DNA from: Proteles cristata cristata
Taxonomy: Eukaryota; Chordata; Mammalia; Carnivora; Hyaenidae
NCBI GenBank assembly: GCA_017311185.1
Contig: JAESUZ010001514.1
Coordinates: 2,232,001-2,296,000, forward strand
Direction: 5' to 3'
DNA: 64,000 bases
The notes below the pieces were generated by a model. The model worked only from the letters and a program-made list of their open reading frames with translations. It had not been told where the DNA came from and did no database searches. Both the position numbers and the translations under genes were made by a program. The first letter of the stretch is position 1. Each line of letters begins with the position of its first letter. Positions 1 through 13,742 of this stretch are shown here, piece after piece.

Positions 1-1679
1 CTCCCCCCTTCCTGCCCGAGATCTCAGCCAAAGAAAATCATTAGCAGCCCAGGCTGGGGGAGGGGGTCATTTCAGCCTCCCTGCCCCTCTCCTCCCAGCC
101 TCCCTGGCTGGCCACACTGTTTATTATTCTAAAGGAGGAATTTGTTCGGCTGGCCTGGAGATGGGAGGTCACTGTAACCAGGGCTGGCCTGGCTCTGGAA
201 GGCTGGGCCATGCGGGCTGGGCCCCCAGATCCCCTGACCCTGGCTCCTTTCCTGCTGGGCCTCAGGCTGGGGGCAGCTTAGAGTCTTTGAGACTCTGATT
301 GAGGAGGGGCCTTCTTGAACAGGCAGTGGCCCAGAGAGGGACAGAATCATGACCTAGTCACACAGTGAAAAGGCAGAATCAGGCTAGGGAGAGGATAGGT
401 TGGGCCGAAGAGCTCAGAGAGAGTGTAGACGCCCCAGGGATCTGGGACTAACTTCTCTTCCTTAGGAAATGAGCATTTTGGCTCTAGTCACAAGGGAGCA
501 CAGACTTACTGGGAGACTCAGCAAGTCCCCTGCCTTCTCAGGGATTCAATTTCCCTATGGATACAGGGAGAGGTTCGGACAGGTCAATTCAAAGAGCTAC
601 CCCTGTTCTAAAACTGCTTTTTTGACTGTCCAGAGAGAAGGTTCTAGTGACTATTATTCCTGCTGGGGTGGTTTAGGGAGGTGAGGGCTATTGAGAAGGA
701 GGGGGCTACATTAGTGAAGCTGGAGTCATGTGAGAATCCATAACCCATCTCATTCCATGGATTGAATCTCCGGGACCATTTGGTCACAGACGTGCTGTGT
801 GGACTTTGACGAGTTGTTTCCCTCTTTGGGTCTTATTTTTCCCATCTGTACAATTAGGAGTCAGGCGGTCTTTCAGGGGAACTTCGAGACAAGTCAGCTG
901 GTCATATGGGACCCTCAGAGGTGGCATGGACAACAGCCCAAAGGAGGACAGGGAAGGACCAGAGTGGAGTTTGGTGGCACCCAGACCTAATGTCCCAGCC
1001 CATCTTAGATGACTCCCTGGTGGCCCCTGTCATCTACCTAACGCCTGTGGACCTCTGTGCCTCCCAGAGGCTGCTGTGGTTCCAGCCAACCCCAGAGAGG
1101 CCCAGGCAGCTGATTTGGAGGTTGTGGGTTTGCCTGCGACAACGCCCCCTTCTTTAGGCGGAGGGCTGCATCCCAGGGAGGAGCCCCCCGGGGCAAGGTG
1201 GGTGTCACAGTCAGGCACCCTCTGATCTGCCATACTTTCCTGCCTGGGGAGGCCCCCGAAACCGAGAGAGGGAGGAGACTCTCAGGAATCCCCCCCGTGG
1301 GCCCTGAGGAGAGTGCTGAGTGCCAGGAAGGCCTCATGATTCCTCTTAGTTTGGCCAGATTAGGGGGACAGAGGTCCCGAGGTGGAGTAACTGCCCAGCT
1401 CCTCACAGTGCATGAGAGGTCCCCCTTGGGGGAGCAGAAGGAGGACCTCGAGTCCAGGGGAGCAAGCACGTTTGGGGATTCCATCCGAGCCCTGCCTTCC
1501 CTCCTTCTGGCTCATACAAGTCTCCACTCCTTTCCCACCACCTTAATCTAAATAAATCCAGTCCCTCTTGGCCACATCCGCCAGCAGCAGCTTCCCTCCC
1601 TCGGGGTCCCTAGACTCCCACGACACAGGGAGGCCAGGGAGGGGGACCTCCGTGGCTGCCGCAGAGGGGTGCCTGCATA

Positions 1680-2020
1680 CGGTGAGCATGCATGCACGCA
1701 GCGCACACCCCGGCCTGCGCACTCACTCACACGCTGCTCTGAAACACATCTGTGTGCAGCGGGCCATGTGTGTGCCCAGCCCGCGTGCAGGCGCTCAACT
1801 TGTGCCTGTGCACACGAGACCCGCGCGAGCACCCGCCCCCCTCCAGCACCTCCCCCCCAGCACACATGTCAGCACACGTGCGCACTGCCCAGCCAGCCGC
1901 CTGCATGCCGCCCACACGCCCATGGGAGTGTGCACGTGTGCAAAAGCTGTGTGCATACGATATGCACAGAGCATGTGCAAGCAGCCCCAAACACACCTGC
2001 ACACACATCCACAATGCCTA
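1680..2020. repeat. CA/TG-rich imperfect low-complexity block
   Basis: A long stretch dominated by CAC, CATG, TGTG and GCAC words without a fixed period (gcatgcatgcacgcagcgca, gtgcacgtgtgcaaaagc). It contains several alternating purine-pyrimidine runs. Open frames across it on both strands are composition artefacts. Confidence 0.7.
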
Positions 2021-4839
2021 ACACAAGCCGGTGCGTGGGACACATTCACTGGATCTGCTGCCGTTCTGAGCTCTTGACATCTATCGACTTACTTGCTCCT
2101 CAGCCAACACTGAGAGGTGGATACAGGGATCATTCCTGTTTTAGATGGGGAAACTGAGTCAGGGAGCACTTATCGAACTTGCCTGGGAATCCAGAGCAGG
2201 GATTGCACCACAGCAGAGTACTCTCCGCCACCAGCTTCTCCACTTACTTGGTACGGGCTGGGGAGGGAGGGTGGATAGAGCCAGATGGCATTCACAGTTG
2301 TTGAGCTGAGAAGCCACAGGACTTGGTGATGGGTGCTGGGGTGCTGGAGCAAGAGGAGCTTACACGAGCCCCCACTCCTGTTTCTGACTTGGAATATTGG
2401 GGGCCAGGAGTGCGTGTGTGTGTGTGCTGGGGGCACCATGCCATTTTCAGAGCTGAGAATGAGGCAGACGGGCAGGACTGGGAACTGCCACCCAGCTGGT
2501 GTAGGGTTTAGAGGGGCTGTGGGCACCCGAGTGGACAGAGGCCCCCTCGGCCTGGTGGCAGGAGTGGGCTGGGCACAAACAGCAGTGAGATGGGGATGGG
2601 GGAAGGCATGCTGTGGGGAGGAGGGGGTTGTCGGGGCAGGCAGTGGCGGGCGCGGGCCGGGGATGCTCTGAATATACAAGATGCCAGAGGGAGGAGGAGG
2701 CCAAGCCATGGCGTCTCCGGGTTAGAGTCCTGGAATGTCAGAGCTCCAAGGCCCTCAGGGATCGTGTATCCAATCCAGCCCTCTTCCTGTGCCCACTGCA
2801 CTGAAAGGGAAACTGAGACTTAGAAAAAGCCAGGGACAGGTTCCAGTATTTTGGCCTGGGCAAGCTCAGGTCACCTGACCAGGCAGCCATGGTCTGGCTC
2901 TGGCTCTGATATGAGGCCCGGGGGTCTCCATCCCCTGCCCACTCTGTCCCCACAGAATGCCCCCTGCCCTGCCATGCACAAACCTTTATATGAAAGTCAC
3001 TTTCCCTGCACTGTCCCAGCCAGGCAGGGAATGGGAACTGCGACTCCGAGAAGGGGGCTTACTAAGTCACAGGCAGAAGCGGGACAGTGACTTAAATGTC
3101 TGGCAGAGAGCCTCATCCTCTCCTCTGTACACCTCACTCCACTCTGCCTTGGTTTCCCCACATGCACACAGGATGGGCAGGGCTGTGGTGGATGCACTTG
3201 CAGAGGGGCTGTGCTGTGGCTGCCGGGGACCCTGCTCCAGAAGGCAGCTGTGCAGGGCTGGACCGCTGGGGTGGAGGTGGGGGTGGGGCGCCCGGGTAGG
3301 GCCCTGGCCTGGATGTCATGACTCAGCTCAGAGAAGGCAGCCAACTTTAGGCCTGGGAGTGTGTGGGGGCAAGAGGCATCTGGAGCCAGACCGAGTCCTC
3401 CTGCCAGCGCCTGGGAGAGCACGTGAGTGAGGGCCACACTGGCTGGCCCTGCCAGGTTGTGGCCCACATGGCCTTAACCCAAGTGAGCTTACGTGAACTC
3501 CTGCAGCGTGGGTGGGGGAACCCCATCCTGGGAGCCACAGAGGACTGCAGGGTCCCCTGGGGACAGGGAGACAGTTATAGGTCAGGGGGGGTAGAAGCTT
3601 GGGAAGGGGCTCCCACCTGCCACCCTCAAGCCTGTGCTCCACTTCTATCTGTTGGTAAATTTTCAGCACTCCTCTGCACAGTGAATCCCCCCCCTCTACA
3701 AACCTCAGGATCGCATCAAGGCCCCAGAGAGTAAGCAACCTGGCCCAAGTCACACAGCGATGAAGCTTGGTCAGCCCGGCTCTACTCTCTGCTGTGCTGC
3801 TTCTAGACCCAGGGGACCTTCATGTTTCAGGTACCAATGGGGTCCCCCAAACACAAGAGTATAAATGGGCTCTAGCTGTTCTGGAAGTCCAGGTGGGTGG
3901 AATGACAGTGCCAGTTCCAGGGACTGTAACTCTGATCCCCCTACCCCTGCGACATCCAGCACAGGCTTGGGGGCTGCTGGCTGTCCCACTGCACCTCCCC
4001 CTTCTGTCTCCTCACTGCCAGTCTGCTCCCTCCTGCCTGTTCTCACACCCCAACCAGAGGGACTTTTCTGTCCCTAGGAAGGGGCTGGCCTCTTAGCTCA
4101 GCCTTTAAGAAACTTGGTGCCCTGGCCCTGCCGACAGCTCGCTCGTATGACTGACACCGGGAGGTCGCTGCCTTCCCAGCCTCCCCAGGGCCCAAGTGAG
4201 GCCCTCACACTCGTCACTCACTCTGTGTTCCTCTCCCCAGGAGGCCTCCCCAGGGACACAATGGAAAGAAATGACCTATTTTCTGGAAGTTCAAAATAAA
4301 ACGAAACATCTGTCTGGATCAGAGCCAGGCTGATAAAGAACGGACCGATCCCTCCCCCCCTACCCGAGCCCAAGCCCCCCCTTCTGCCACACACCCCCTC
4401 ACCCGCTGGAGTGTGAGTGCTTGGGGGTGGGGGTACTGCAGGCCCAGCTACTTGGAACAGCTCGTGGGAAAGCGCTCACTGTGTGCTTCACGGCCACTGG
4501 GGGCCCAGGGGAGGGGGCCTGGGTCCCCACACGGCTGGGAACCAGCCCGAGAAGGAGGTCAGTGAGGGAGGGACGCCGGCTGCATGCTCCTGTCCACCCG
4601 CCTGCTTGCCGGGCAAACACTTCCTGCCTCCTCCGGCGCCTCTCTGGCCTCCCTGCTCGGCCCCCAGGGCTGCCCACCCCCACCCCCACCCTCAGGGCCA
4701 TATGGCCTGGCTCTACCCAGGCCCAGTGGGCTCTTGGACCAGAGTCCTCTGGATCCCATCTGGACCCCCTAGGGTGCCTACAGAATGGAACAAGGACGTA
4801 GAAGGCATTGAAAGTAACAAGAATAATAGCTGCCTCTGA

Positions 4840-5050
4840 CTTAGTTTGTATCACCCAATACCTGTGCTAAGCTGTTGATGTGAATGATCTCAGAACAATC
4901 CACCACCTCTGTGTCGCCTCTCCGTTTCACAGATGAGAAGAGCAAGGCACAGAGAGGGTAAGTCATTCTCCCAAGGTCACGGAGCTTGCCTGCAGTGGAG
5001 CTGGTGCTCAACCCTGGCCAGACTGACCCCGAAGCACTCAGGCTCAATGC
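4840..5050 (-). mobile_element. MIR SINE fragment, antisense
   Basis: tttcacagatgagaagagca, aggcacagagagggtaagtc and ccaaggtcacggagcttgcc are the antisense MIR core, in PDGFRB intron 1. Confidence 0.65.
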
Positions 5051-7179
5051 CCACATGACAGTCTCTCAAAGGCAGGAGGTAAAGACGGAGAGCCCATGCT
5101 GAGCACACAGCATGGGCTCAAAGGAGCCACCCACCTTGGTCTTTCACCCTCTGCTTCCTGACCCGACCTCTCCTTTCAGCCCAGACCCTCCTTGTAGCAG
5201 GGTGAGCCTGCAGCTGAAGAACAAGGTGGGAGGCAGGCACAGCACCCTTCAGAGAGCCCCACAGCCTGGGGGCTGTGAGGGGCCATCAGTGCTCCTTATT
5301 CACGACCCCCCTCCCCCGGGCCCCTTCTGCAATCAGAGAGGCTGTGCCGTCTACAATGGCATACCTCCCGTGACGAGTGCCTCACCACCTCATCTGTAAC
5401 CCATTCCACTCTTGGAGGGCTCGGGATCTTCAGGGGGCCGGCTGGTCACAATTTTTCTTAACACTGGGGGTTTTGTTTTGTCCTCACACCAATCCTGGGA
5501 GAGGGTTACTGTCATTCTTTCTGTTTCATGAGGAGGAAACTGAGTCTCAGAAAGGCCTGGTACCGTGCCGAAGCTGACACAGCCACTAAGCCATGACACC
5601 AGACCTGGGGGCTTAACCGCCACGATAGCCTGCCTGTCTCCCACCCGGAAACGGGTCTGTCTGCAGAGAGAGTCCAAAGTTTACCCTAATGGAGCCCATA
5701 TAGAATGCAGGCTCCCGAGGACCGAAGGATCCTGAGGTCAGAGCCCTGTGCCTCCCTTGCTGAGGTGCAGAGTCGGGGTGGGGGTGGGGGGGTCCTGTCC
5801 CAGCACACCCTCAGGCCGGGAATAGACTCAGGACCTTCCTGCAGCTGCACCACAGAGCCCGCGGGTTGGGGCACAGTCGAGCAGAGGAGTCTCCGCTGAG
5901 GACAGCCTGGCTCTGCCAGGGGCAGTGCCCACCGCCTGAGCCCTGTCCCGCAGGCCTCCGAGGTGGAGCATCAGTGAGGCGAGGTGTGTGGCCCGCTCTG
6001 CCACAAGCCCGCTGTGCTCAGGGTCCAGGCCTGCCCCTGCAGGGGCCCCAGCACCTCCGCAGCGGAGTTCCGGGCCTCCACCATCCCTCTCTGCCCTCCC
6101 CGCACCACCCCCCTCTTGCCCCCCAGAGCCTCCTCTCTGGCCGCTGCCATGGCAACAGAGAGCCCAGGTCCTGGCAGCCAAAGGAGCCCCTGAGAGGGGT
6201 CCCAGGCTGAGGCTGGGGAGAGGGGGGTGCGGCGGACGCAGACAAGCAAACCTTCTGTTCCCCGGGCTGCTGCCAGCCCCGGCTCAGCCCTGGGCTGGGG
6301 TGGGGGCCGCACATAGAATAGGGCCTCAGAGCCAAGTGGGCAGGGGGCAGGCAGGCCTCAGGCCGTTTGTCCTGACCCACCAGCACGTGGCCTGCCCCCG
6401 CCAGCCCTGAGCCCGAGCCCACAGGCGGGCAGAGGGAGCGAGCAAAGAAACCCTGCCCTTAATGGGAGCCAACATGGGGCACTGAGAGTCCTCCCAGGAG
6501 CGGCAGAGCCAGAGGGGAGAAAACTCCCACATTTCGCTTCCTTCTCCCTTCCTTTTTCAGCGTCTGTCCCTTGCCCCTTCCTCCAGTCCTGCACCCCGAC
6601 TGTCCCATAGGCTGTTCGTCTGCTTCTCTGGGCCCCGGCGTTCCCATCTGGAAGTCGGGGCTCGTCACCGAACTGTGGAGGCCATTGAATGAGTTCATAC
6701 AAGCAAAGTGCTTAGAACAGGGCCTGGCACACAGCCCTGTGCCAAGTCAGTGGCCTCCTTCTTCCTTCACTCAACAGGAGAGTAAGTCACTCACTCACTC
6801 ACTCAACGAGCTCGCCCAGCCACCACCCTACCCCCAGGCTGGTCAGCCAGGGGATGCACATGACAAAGGAGAAGGTGGGGCTGTCCTTCCAGAAGGGCTA
6901 CTTGGTGGGGGGGGGGAGGGGGAGATAGCTGCTGCTGTGATTGGGGGTGCCAGCATGGCTCAGCCGGGGGAAGGGGCGGGGTGTCTCCTAGCACAGCCAG
7001 GGATTTCAAGCCCCACCCAGGACCACAACCCAAATGCAATGACTCTCAGTCCCCTGTTTGCCGACCACTTCCTTCCTGGACCTGTCTTAATCCCTTCATT
7101 TGATTCCTCCACAAATGAGGAAACACACCTCACAATTTTTTCAGGGGTCTCAAAATTCCCGTTCCCCCCCGCCCCCCAG

Positions 7180-7358
7180 TGTTTATTTTTGAGAGAGAAA
7201 GTGCGCATGAAAGATGGGGAGGGGCAGAGAGAGAGAGAGGAAGACCCAGGCAGGCTCTAGTCTCTGAGCTGTCAGCACATAGCCTGATGCAGGGCTCAAA
7301 CTCACAAACCGCGAGATCAAAGTTGGACACTTCACCGACTGAGCCATCCAGGTGCCCT
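7180..7358 (-). mobile_element. Carnivore tRNA-derived SINE (cat type), inverted
   Basis: Read on minus, it starts agggcacctggatggctcagtcggtg and runs through the diagnostic agctcagagactagagcctg-like body to a GA-rich end and aaaaataaaca. It is a moderately diverged copy in PDGFRB intron 1. Confidence 0.85.
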
Positions 7359-8361
7359 GAGCCTCCAAATTCCTAATTCAGAATTAGGCTTTACGGTAGA
7401 TGCTTAAGAGATGCCTACACAGCATAAGGAATCAAACAGCCTTGTAGGGTCAGCCCTTCTGGTCTTCAGGCTTAGGGCCTCAGCTGTCCCCTAATACCTC
7501 GGGGTTCGCCAGGCTGGGGAGGCAATGGGGACTTTCTCTCCAGGTGGTAATGGGACCAGCTGGTGACAGGGCAAAAAGAGACCCTGATGCCACCAAGCTG
7601 TGCCTGATGCCGCCCAGGGCACAGAAAGCACATGGAGCCCAGCCAGACTAGGTGTTGCAGACCCATTCTGAAGCCACTTAATCCAGGTCCAAGTTCTGGG
7701 CCAGTCCTACTACCTCGTCACTGCATGACCTCTCTGACTGTAACTTTCCTGAGTCCCAATCTCCCGGAAAATGACAGAAGAAACTTCCTTTTCCATTGCT
7801 ATGAGGGGTAAGATGATGATGAAAAGTGCCTGTCACATAATAGGTGCTCAGGAAACGGGAACTATTACGAATATGTGATTATTCCAGGGGGAAGGAGGTG
7901 GCCTCCAGCTCGGCTTCCAGGGTTTAGTTGGGTTCTTTGGTGGATGATGCCAGGGAAGGGTGGTCCACGGTGGCTCTGTGTGGGAAATGGAGCTCTCAGG
8001 GCACCTGGGAAAACAGCAGGAAGAGAACTTCTAGGTCAGGAATCAGGGCTCTTTAGCAAAGAGGTAGGTGATGGGCAGAGAAGGAGTGCAGAGTCACTTT
8101 GGGAAAGTTTTGGGGTCCTGGGTGAGGATTTAGGCTCTGCCCCGGAGGCACCAGTGAGCCACCTTTTCGGGGCATTGGTAGTGGGGGAGGGGGCGGCTGG
8201 CTGCTGGCTGGGAGGACGTGGATTAGAATGGACAGCGGGGATAGTTTCAGATATGAAGCCATCTCAAACCCTGCCTAAACTCCCTGGTAGAACCAGCTAT
8301 ATAATTTGTGGGGCCAAGTGCAAAATGGAAATGTGGGGCTCCTTGTTACAAATTATTAAGA

Positions 8362-8402
8362 ATTATTATTATTATTATTATTATTTATTATTATTATTAT
8401 TA
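8362..8402. repeat. ATT trinucleotide microsatellite
   Basis: About thirteen ATT units with one interruption, in PDGFRB intron 1. Confidence 0.9.
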
Positions 8403-10410
8403 AGAATTTCCAGCGTGGGGCTTTGTGAAGCCTGGAGGCCTCTGTGACTGCCCGAGTCGAACACACGTGAAGTCATCCCTGCTCCCCGGAATAAAGGGGA
8501 GGCCAACTGTCTAGCCAGCCGGCCACCCACCAGTCTGTTTTACGCATCTCTCTGTGCCTTTATCTATCACTATTTCACTCTCCATTCAGCAGACAGGCCC
8601 CAGCCTGGGAACTCACACGGGCACAGATACAGGTAAGAGGGTGAGAAGCCCAAGGTCTGCTGGGTCAGATGTGAGCCTTTCCCTTCAAGACCAGTGCCCT
8701 GAGCCGGGACTGCGACAGGTTTGTAAAGCTGAGCCTTGCCTGGTGGATTGACCCTGGAATCCCCCCACCTACCTGACTTAGGCTCAGTCTGGGGGAGTGG
8801 AGAAGCTGTCAGGTCACAGCCTTTCAGTTCTACTTCCCAAGAAGCAAGCAACAAGGATTTGAAACAGCTTCGGAAGCCTGGCAGGGGCTAAGGGCAGAGT
8901 GGGATGGGGCTTCTGGGGTCACTGAGCTGCTCCCTCGCCTTCCCCTTCACTTATATAAAAGGAATTTATGGCCAGAATGGAGAAGTGACATGATCGGAGC
9001 TCCACGGTCCACAAAACTACCCTGGGGGTTGTTTTACCCCTCATGGAAATGGCATTTCCTCTTTAGCCCAAACTCTGCCCTGTGACCTCACACGGGGGAG
9101 AACGGGGGCTGAGTGAGCCTGGGATGACGGAATTGGATGGAGACGACACAGCACACATCCGGCTCACAGGCCCGGCTCAGTGCTATCACCGGTGATCTGT
9201 ACGACTTGAGGTACATCCCTCCCCTCCTCTGGGCCTCAGTTTCCCACCCATAGAATAAGCAAGTTGACCCAGGTGACCCCCAGAGTCCTTTTCGTCTCTG
9301 ACCTTCAAGAACCGACTCCCTGGCTCTGTTGCTCCCACTTCCCAAGTACAACTGTTTCCATCACAGGGCGGAGAAGCTGGTACCTCTGGCAGATGAAAGG
9401 GTTTTGGGCACCTGAGACATCAAATAGCTCTGATCTGAAGCAAGAAGAAGAGATGGTGTTGATGTAGCTAAAGTAATACACTTTGATTTTCAGCCTCCTG
9501 CACTAGGCTGGGGGCAGGGTGCCCCAGAAAGCATCTGGGAAGTGGGGGGGGGGTCCTGGGGCAAGGGCCTGGGGCTTCTGGAAGCCCTTTTGCCTGTGGG
9601 CTCTGAGTCTGAAATCTTGGGAGAGTCTTAAGGTGACTCTTACACCGTAAGCAACAGGTATGTAAATTCCTCACCCCCTCCCACCCAGAGGTGGGTCGTG
9701 GGTCCCACATCCATTCCCTTGCGTCTGGACCCCGTCATTGTTCCATCCACCACTGGGCCAAAGCCCTTCTTCCTCTTGAAATTAGAGCAGATGAGATTTG
9801 AAAAATGAGCACTGGAGCAGCCCAAAGGGTCACAGCACCCACATATCCACACCCCAACATGCACACCTCCCTACCCCTCCTTCCTCTGTATCCCGGGAAG
9901 ATGGGCACACGGGCTCTACAGGCACATAGCCTTGGAGCTCCCTGAGAAACTGTGTGCATTAACGGGCTGCTCTGACTGTAGAAAGTTCCTCCTCTTTATT
10001 GCAGGTTACAGTTTTCCATTAGTGGCCATCGATCCTGACCTCTTTCTGTAACGGGTAGAGAAAGGGTAAGAAAAACCCCTTTCACTGTGAAGTTAAATAT
10101 GCATGATGCCTGAGTACACAGCGGAGCTTGAGTGGCTGCCAATCTGGGCTGGCGTGGCTTGGAATCCTGGAATTGTTTGGGGCCTGGAAGGAGCTCAGAG
10201 ATCATCTTGTTCAACCTCCTGGTCTTACTTATGGGAAAACTGAGGCCCAGAGAAGGCCTGACTCACACACGGTCACACAGAATGGGTTCCAGGGTCTCAT
10301 GACCACCTCCGGAACACTGAGGGGCTCCGCAGCGACGGCACATTCTCAGAGTTTGTGCTGGGTCCCCAGGGGTGGCCCAGGCCCCACCCAGCCTCTCCTC
10401 TTCAGCTCTG

Positions 10411-10562
10411 GAGCTGCAAACACCCTGATGCAAATCCCAGCTCTGTCGCTTCATAGCTGTGGGAGGCTGGGCAACTGACTTAACCTCTCTGGGCAGTGCC
10501 TCATCCGTAAAACAGAGAGAGTGTCTATCTGCTCCTTGAGGCTGCTGTGATGATTAAATTAG
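10411..10562 (+). mobile_element. MIR SINE fragment
   Basis: caaatcccagctctgtcgct, agctgtgggaggctgggcaa and acttaacctctctgg follow the MIR core, ending ctgctgtgatgattaaatta. Confidence 0.7.
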
Positions 10563-10655
10563 TTTGGCAAATATTTATTAAGCGCTTTCTGAATGCTGGG
10601 CCTGTTCGAAGTCCCAAGGAACACAGTAGTGAACTTCACAGTAATGGATGGGAGG
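10563..10655 (-). mobile_element. L2 3' terminus fragment, antisense
   Basis: gcaaatatttattaagcgct and ctgggcctgttcgaagtccc followed by acacagtagtgaac is an antisense L2 end next to a MIR. Confidence 0.55.
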
Positions 10656-11739
10656 CACAATGGAAAAGCTCAGGAATTGCTGGTCTCTCTTATACTATCC
10701 TGCCCATGCTGTTTCCCAGCTGAGGTGCTATGAACTCTGCCCTGGGGGGATGAAGGGTGAAGGAAGGCCTATGGAAAACAGTAGAGGATGATCTCCCCCC
10801 ATTCCAAGAGCCCACTACCTACGGCATTCTGAAACATGTGCAAGGAAGTCAGGTGGGCATGAAGGGCATTTCAGGGAAGTCTAGGGACCCTCTCATTCCC
10901 CCCTCCCTCTCCATCACACTTAGTAGCCCAGTCGGAGCAAAGTGCCAAGTCCCCTCCTTCTGTCCGGAAGGCAGCTGGTCCCAGAGCCAGACTGTGCCTG
11001 GAAGATGGAAGTGGGCCTTTAGAATACCCGCGGTATCCAGGTCCCTTCCGCTGGCATTGCCCTTTGTGGATCACAGACTGATTTCACCACCAAGTCTTGT
11101 GCAAGAGGCAGGGAGAGCAGCCACCCTCTCTTAGCCATTGGCATTAGGTCCAGCCCTGTAAAGCACAAGTGCCTTACCTGTATCACACTCACAGAGCCTA
11201 CATACCTCCCTGCTGCTCACAGAGGAGGGGACTGATGCCCAGACAGACACAGGGTCACACAGCCAGCCAGGAGCCAGCTAGGGATTCATGCACGCTTGCC
11301 CGATGCCTAAACCTGATGTTGTTTTATGCATGGTGCCCACTGCCTTCTGGATATGGATGCAGCCCAGAAAAAGGACATGGGGACCCGAAAGTGGCTACAC
11401 AGTGGACTTGAGTCGAGCCAGGACAAACGCCAGGTCTCCTGACTCTGAATCTACGGTGCTTTCCGCCGTCCCACATCTGTGGGCAATTACAAGTCTCAGC
11501 TCTTCTTCCCACAGAGGCGGGGGGGCTTCCTGATCACCGCTGAAGGGAAGGTGCTGACCAGATGGTCCCCTTCCTCACTTAGGACCAGGCCAGGGTCTGT
11601 GGGGGGACCTGGGAGCAGGTGGGGCCTGAAGCTGAGTTTAACCACCGCAGAAGGTGCCCAAGCCAGGAGCGGCCCGTGTGGGAGGATGGAGACTGTCTGC
11701 CTTCTGACCTGGGGCTCCCTGGGTAGCAAAGGGTTACAT

Positions 11740-11885
11740 CTTTGGTTTCGAGCAGACCTGGGCCTAAGTACCACCTCTACTAACTGTGTGACACTGGGAA
11801 AGTCACATAGCCCCTCTGAGCCGTGGTTTCCTTGTCTGCAAAATAGGGATAACAACGATACCAATTCCTAAGACCTGGTATGTGA
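11740..11885 (+). mobile_element. MIR SINE fragment
   Basis: taactgtgtgacactgggaa and agtcacatagcccctctgag followed by cttgtctgcaaaataggg match the MIR core. Confidence 0.65.
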
Positions 11886-13598
11886 GGTGCCAGGCTCTGT
11901 GTCCGGCCCAGTGCAAGCCCTCCTTGACAGTGACCAACACGGCCCTCCCTCCGGAGCCCAGTGGATTTAGGGCCTCTTATATGAGGTCCCCTCTATGTGA
12001 CTTCAGATATCTCACTAGAGGCCTCTGTGCCCTCTGGAACTGCAGAAGCAGGCAAGGACACTCCTCCGTGTTTGACCTAGAAAAATGCAGTCTAGAGGGA
12101 CTACATGAGGCTCCGAAGGGCACCAGAGGGAAGGCAGGGGCCTGGCTCTGGTCTCGCATTTGGGAACAGAAGATCTTCGGCGGAGCCCCTTCTCCCTTCC
12201 CCAGCACATTTTCTCAGCTCCCCGCCGGCGGAATGACAGGGACAGAGCCCAAGATGGGGAAACCTGGGGCCGAATGACCTCCGATGTGCACACAGAGCAC
12301 AAACAGGAAGAGAAGGCCACGCGACAAGGCAAAGGGCATGGCAAGCACTTAGAAGACAGAAGAACCCGGGAAGACTGCCCGGAGGAGGTGAAGTAGGCAA
12401 GGTCCTTGAAGGAAAATGGAGGTGATGGGGAAGGGCATTCTCATAGGCAGGATTGTGTGTTCTGAACTCTGGGATCTCACTGACACAAGGCCCAAGTTTG
12501 GAGAAATGAGGCAGGGGGTCTATTATCTGCCAGAGCTCTGCCACCTACTAGCAGTGCAATTCAGCTTTGTAGCTGCTGTGAACCTCACGCGTACAACCAA
12601 CATAAAATCCATCCCTGCCTCCAGAACTGCTGGTGAGTTCCGTGAGATCATGCTCATAAAGCACTCCGCACGGTCCTGGCATGCAGTAAGTGCCAATCAA
12701 TGGCAACTACTATTAGGAGTTGGGGGTGGGGGGGGCTTTCTATAGGGGAGAATCAAAGAAGGAATCGTGATCGGATTCATGTTTTAGGATGGAGTGGAAG
12801 CGGTGTCAGGAAGGAGGGAGACAGCAAGGCGGCCCGAGTCCAGAGGGAAGGGCCCAGTGACTGACCCCCTTCTTTACAGAGGAGCCCCTACATCTGACGG
12901 CCGGTCCCAGCCCCCCAGCCCCCCAGCCCCAGCTGCGTGACTGTGACCACGAGCCTTGCCACAGCCCCCTTGCCTTCACACTTTCCCAGCCACTGGGGGC
13001 TTGGAAGGACATCTTAGGAATCTGGAAAATTTGCAAATCCATTTAAATCCGAAGAGGTTGCCTGGCGGCTGACTGGCCTAGAGCCAGACGGATTCTTAAG
13101 GACAAGGCTTGGGCCCAGAGACAGGGGCCAGGGCTCTGAGGTCCCCTATCGCGTACCCTGCTTGCCACCTCCCAGTTCCCCTCTCCCGCTTCTTCCAGCT
13201 TGCCCCAGCTCGCCCCGGCCCCCTCGGGCGGTGCTAGGTTTTGGAGGCCCTCCGTCTTTGGCACCCAGAGACCTCTGGGGTTCATTCAATGAAGGCAGGG
13301 GGGCGGCGGCAGGGCTGTGGAGACGGGGCCACTCACCCCAAAAGCAGCCTGAGCAGGAGAGGGGAGAACTGGCTTCTCCAGCCCTGACGTGGCCCACAGC
13401 CTCCCGGCCTCCTCCCATCTGGTTTTGTTAAAAATATTTTCCATTTTTTGACCTACCCAAGAAGGCACAGACTGGAGCAAGGGGACACGACAAGGGGGTG
13501 GGAATCCCCCTTCTCCCAGCACTTACCTTGCTGCTGATGCCTGCGGGTGTGGGCACAGTCCTGAGCTCTGGGCAGCCACCCCCTCCAGGAAGTCCTCC

Positions 13599-13613
13599 TC
13601 ACTGACTTCTCAT
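13599..13613 (-). other. uORF 2 in the PDGFRB leader
   Basis: A second four-codon frame, ATG AGA AGT CAG TGA, lies nearer the exon 1 donor. I do not recall an ATG at this place in the human leader, so it may be a carnivore or felid feature. Context at -3 is T (TTAATGA), which is weak. Confidence 0.5.
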
Positions 13614-13742
13614 TAACAGAGAGACTTTGCTGGACCCCAAATGGGGCAAGGGCCGAGTAGGGGAGCAGGGAGGACAGCTGCCGTCTCTGGGAGCCTCGGG
13701 AGAACGGAAGGGAGGAGGGGGCTGCAGGGGTGAGGAGCGGCC

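Larger units (their letters stand above)
1..13526 (-). other. PDGFRB: PDGFRB intron 1 (5' portion, runs off the left edge)
   Basis: This non-coding stretch follows the donor of PDGFRB exon 1 on the minus strand. The donor reads GTAAGT on the minus strand, in positions 13526 down to 13521. Exon 2 with the start codon was looked for as the complement of the expected signal-peptide coding sequence and was not found, so it lies left of position 1. The stretch holds one cat-type SINE at 7180-7358, MIR and L2 fragments, an ATT microsatellite near 8.36 kb and a CA/TG-rich low-complexity block at 1.68-2.02 kb. Open frames here are short, lack splice-site support and show no recognisable protein. I see no other gene. 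Confidence 0.75.

Noticed and set aside
4696..4707. 12-base palindrome ggccatatggcc resembling a CArG box
   Set aside because: It has only four A/T bases between CC and GG; a CArG box needs six. It is probably chance.
6571..7260. 229-residue plus-strand frame in PDGFRB intron 1
   Set aside because: It ends inside an inverted SINE, crosses low-complexity G-runs and resembles no protein. It is a chance frame.
1..13520. Search for PDGFRB exon 2 with the signal peptide
   Set aside because: No minus-strand sequence matching the expected start region was seen, so it is taken to lie to the left of the window.
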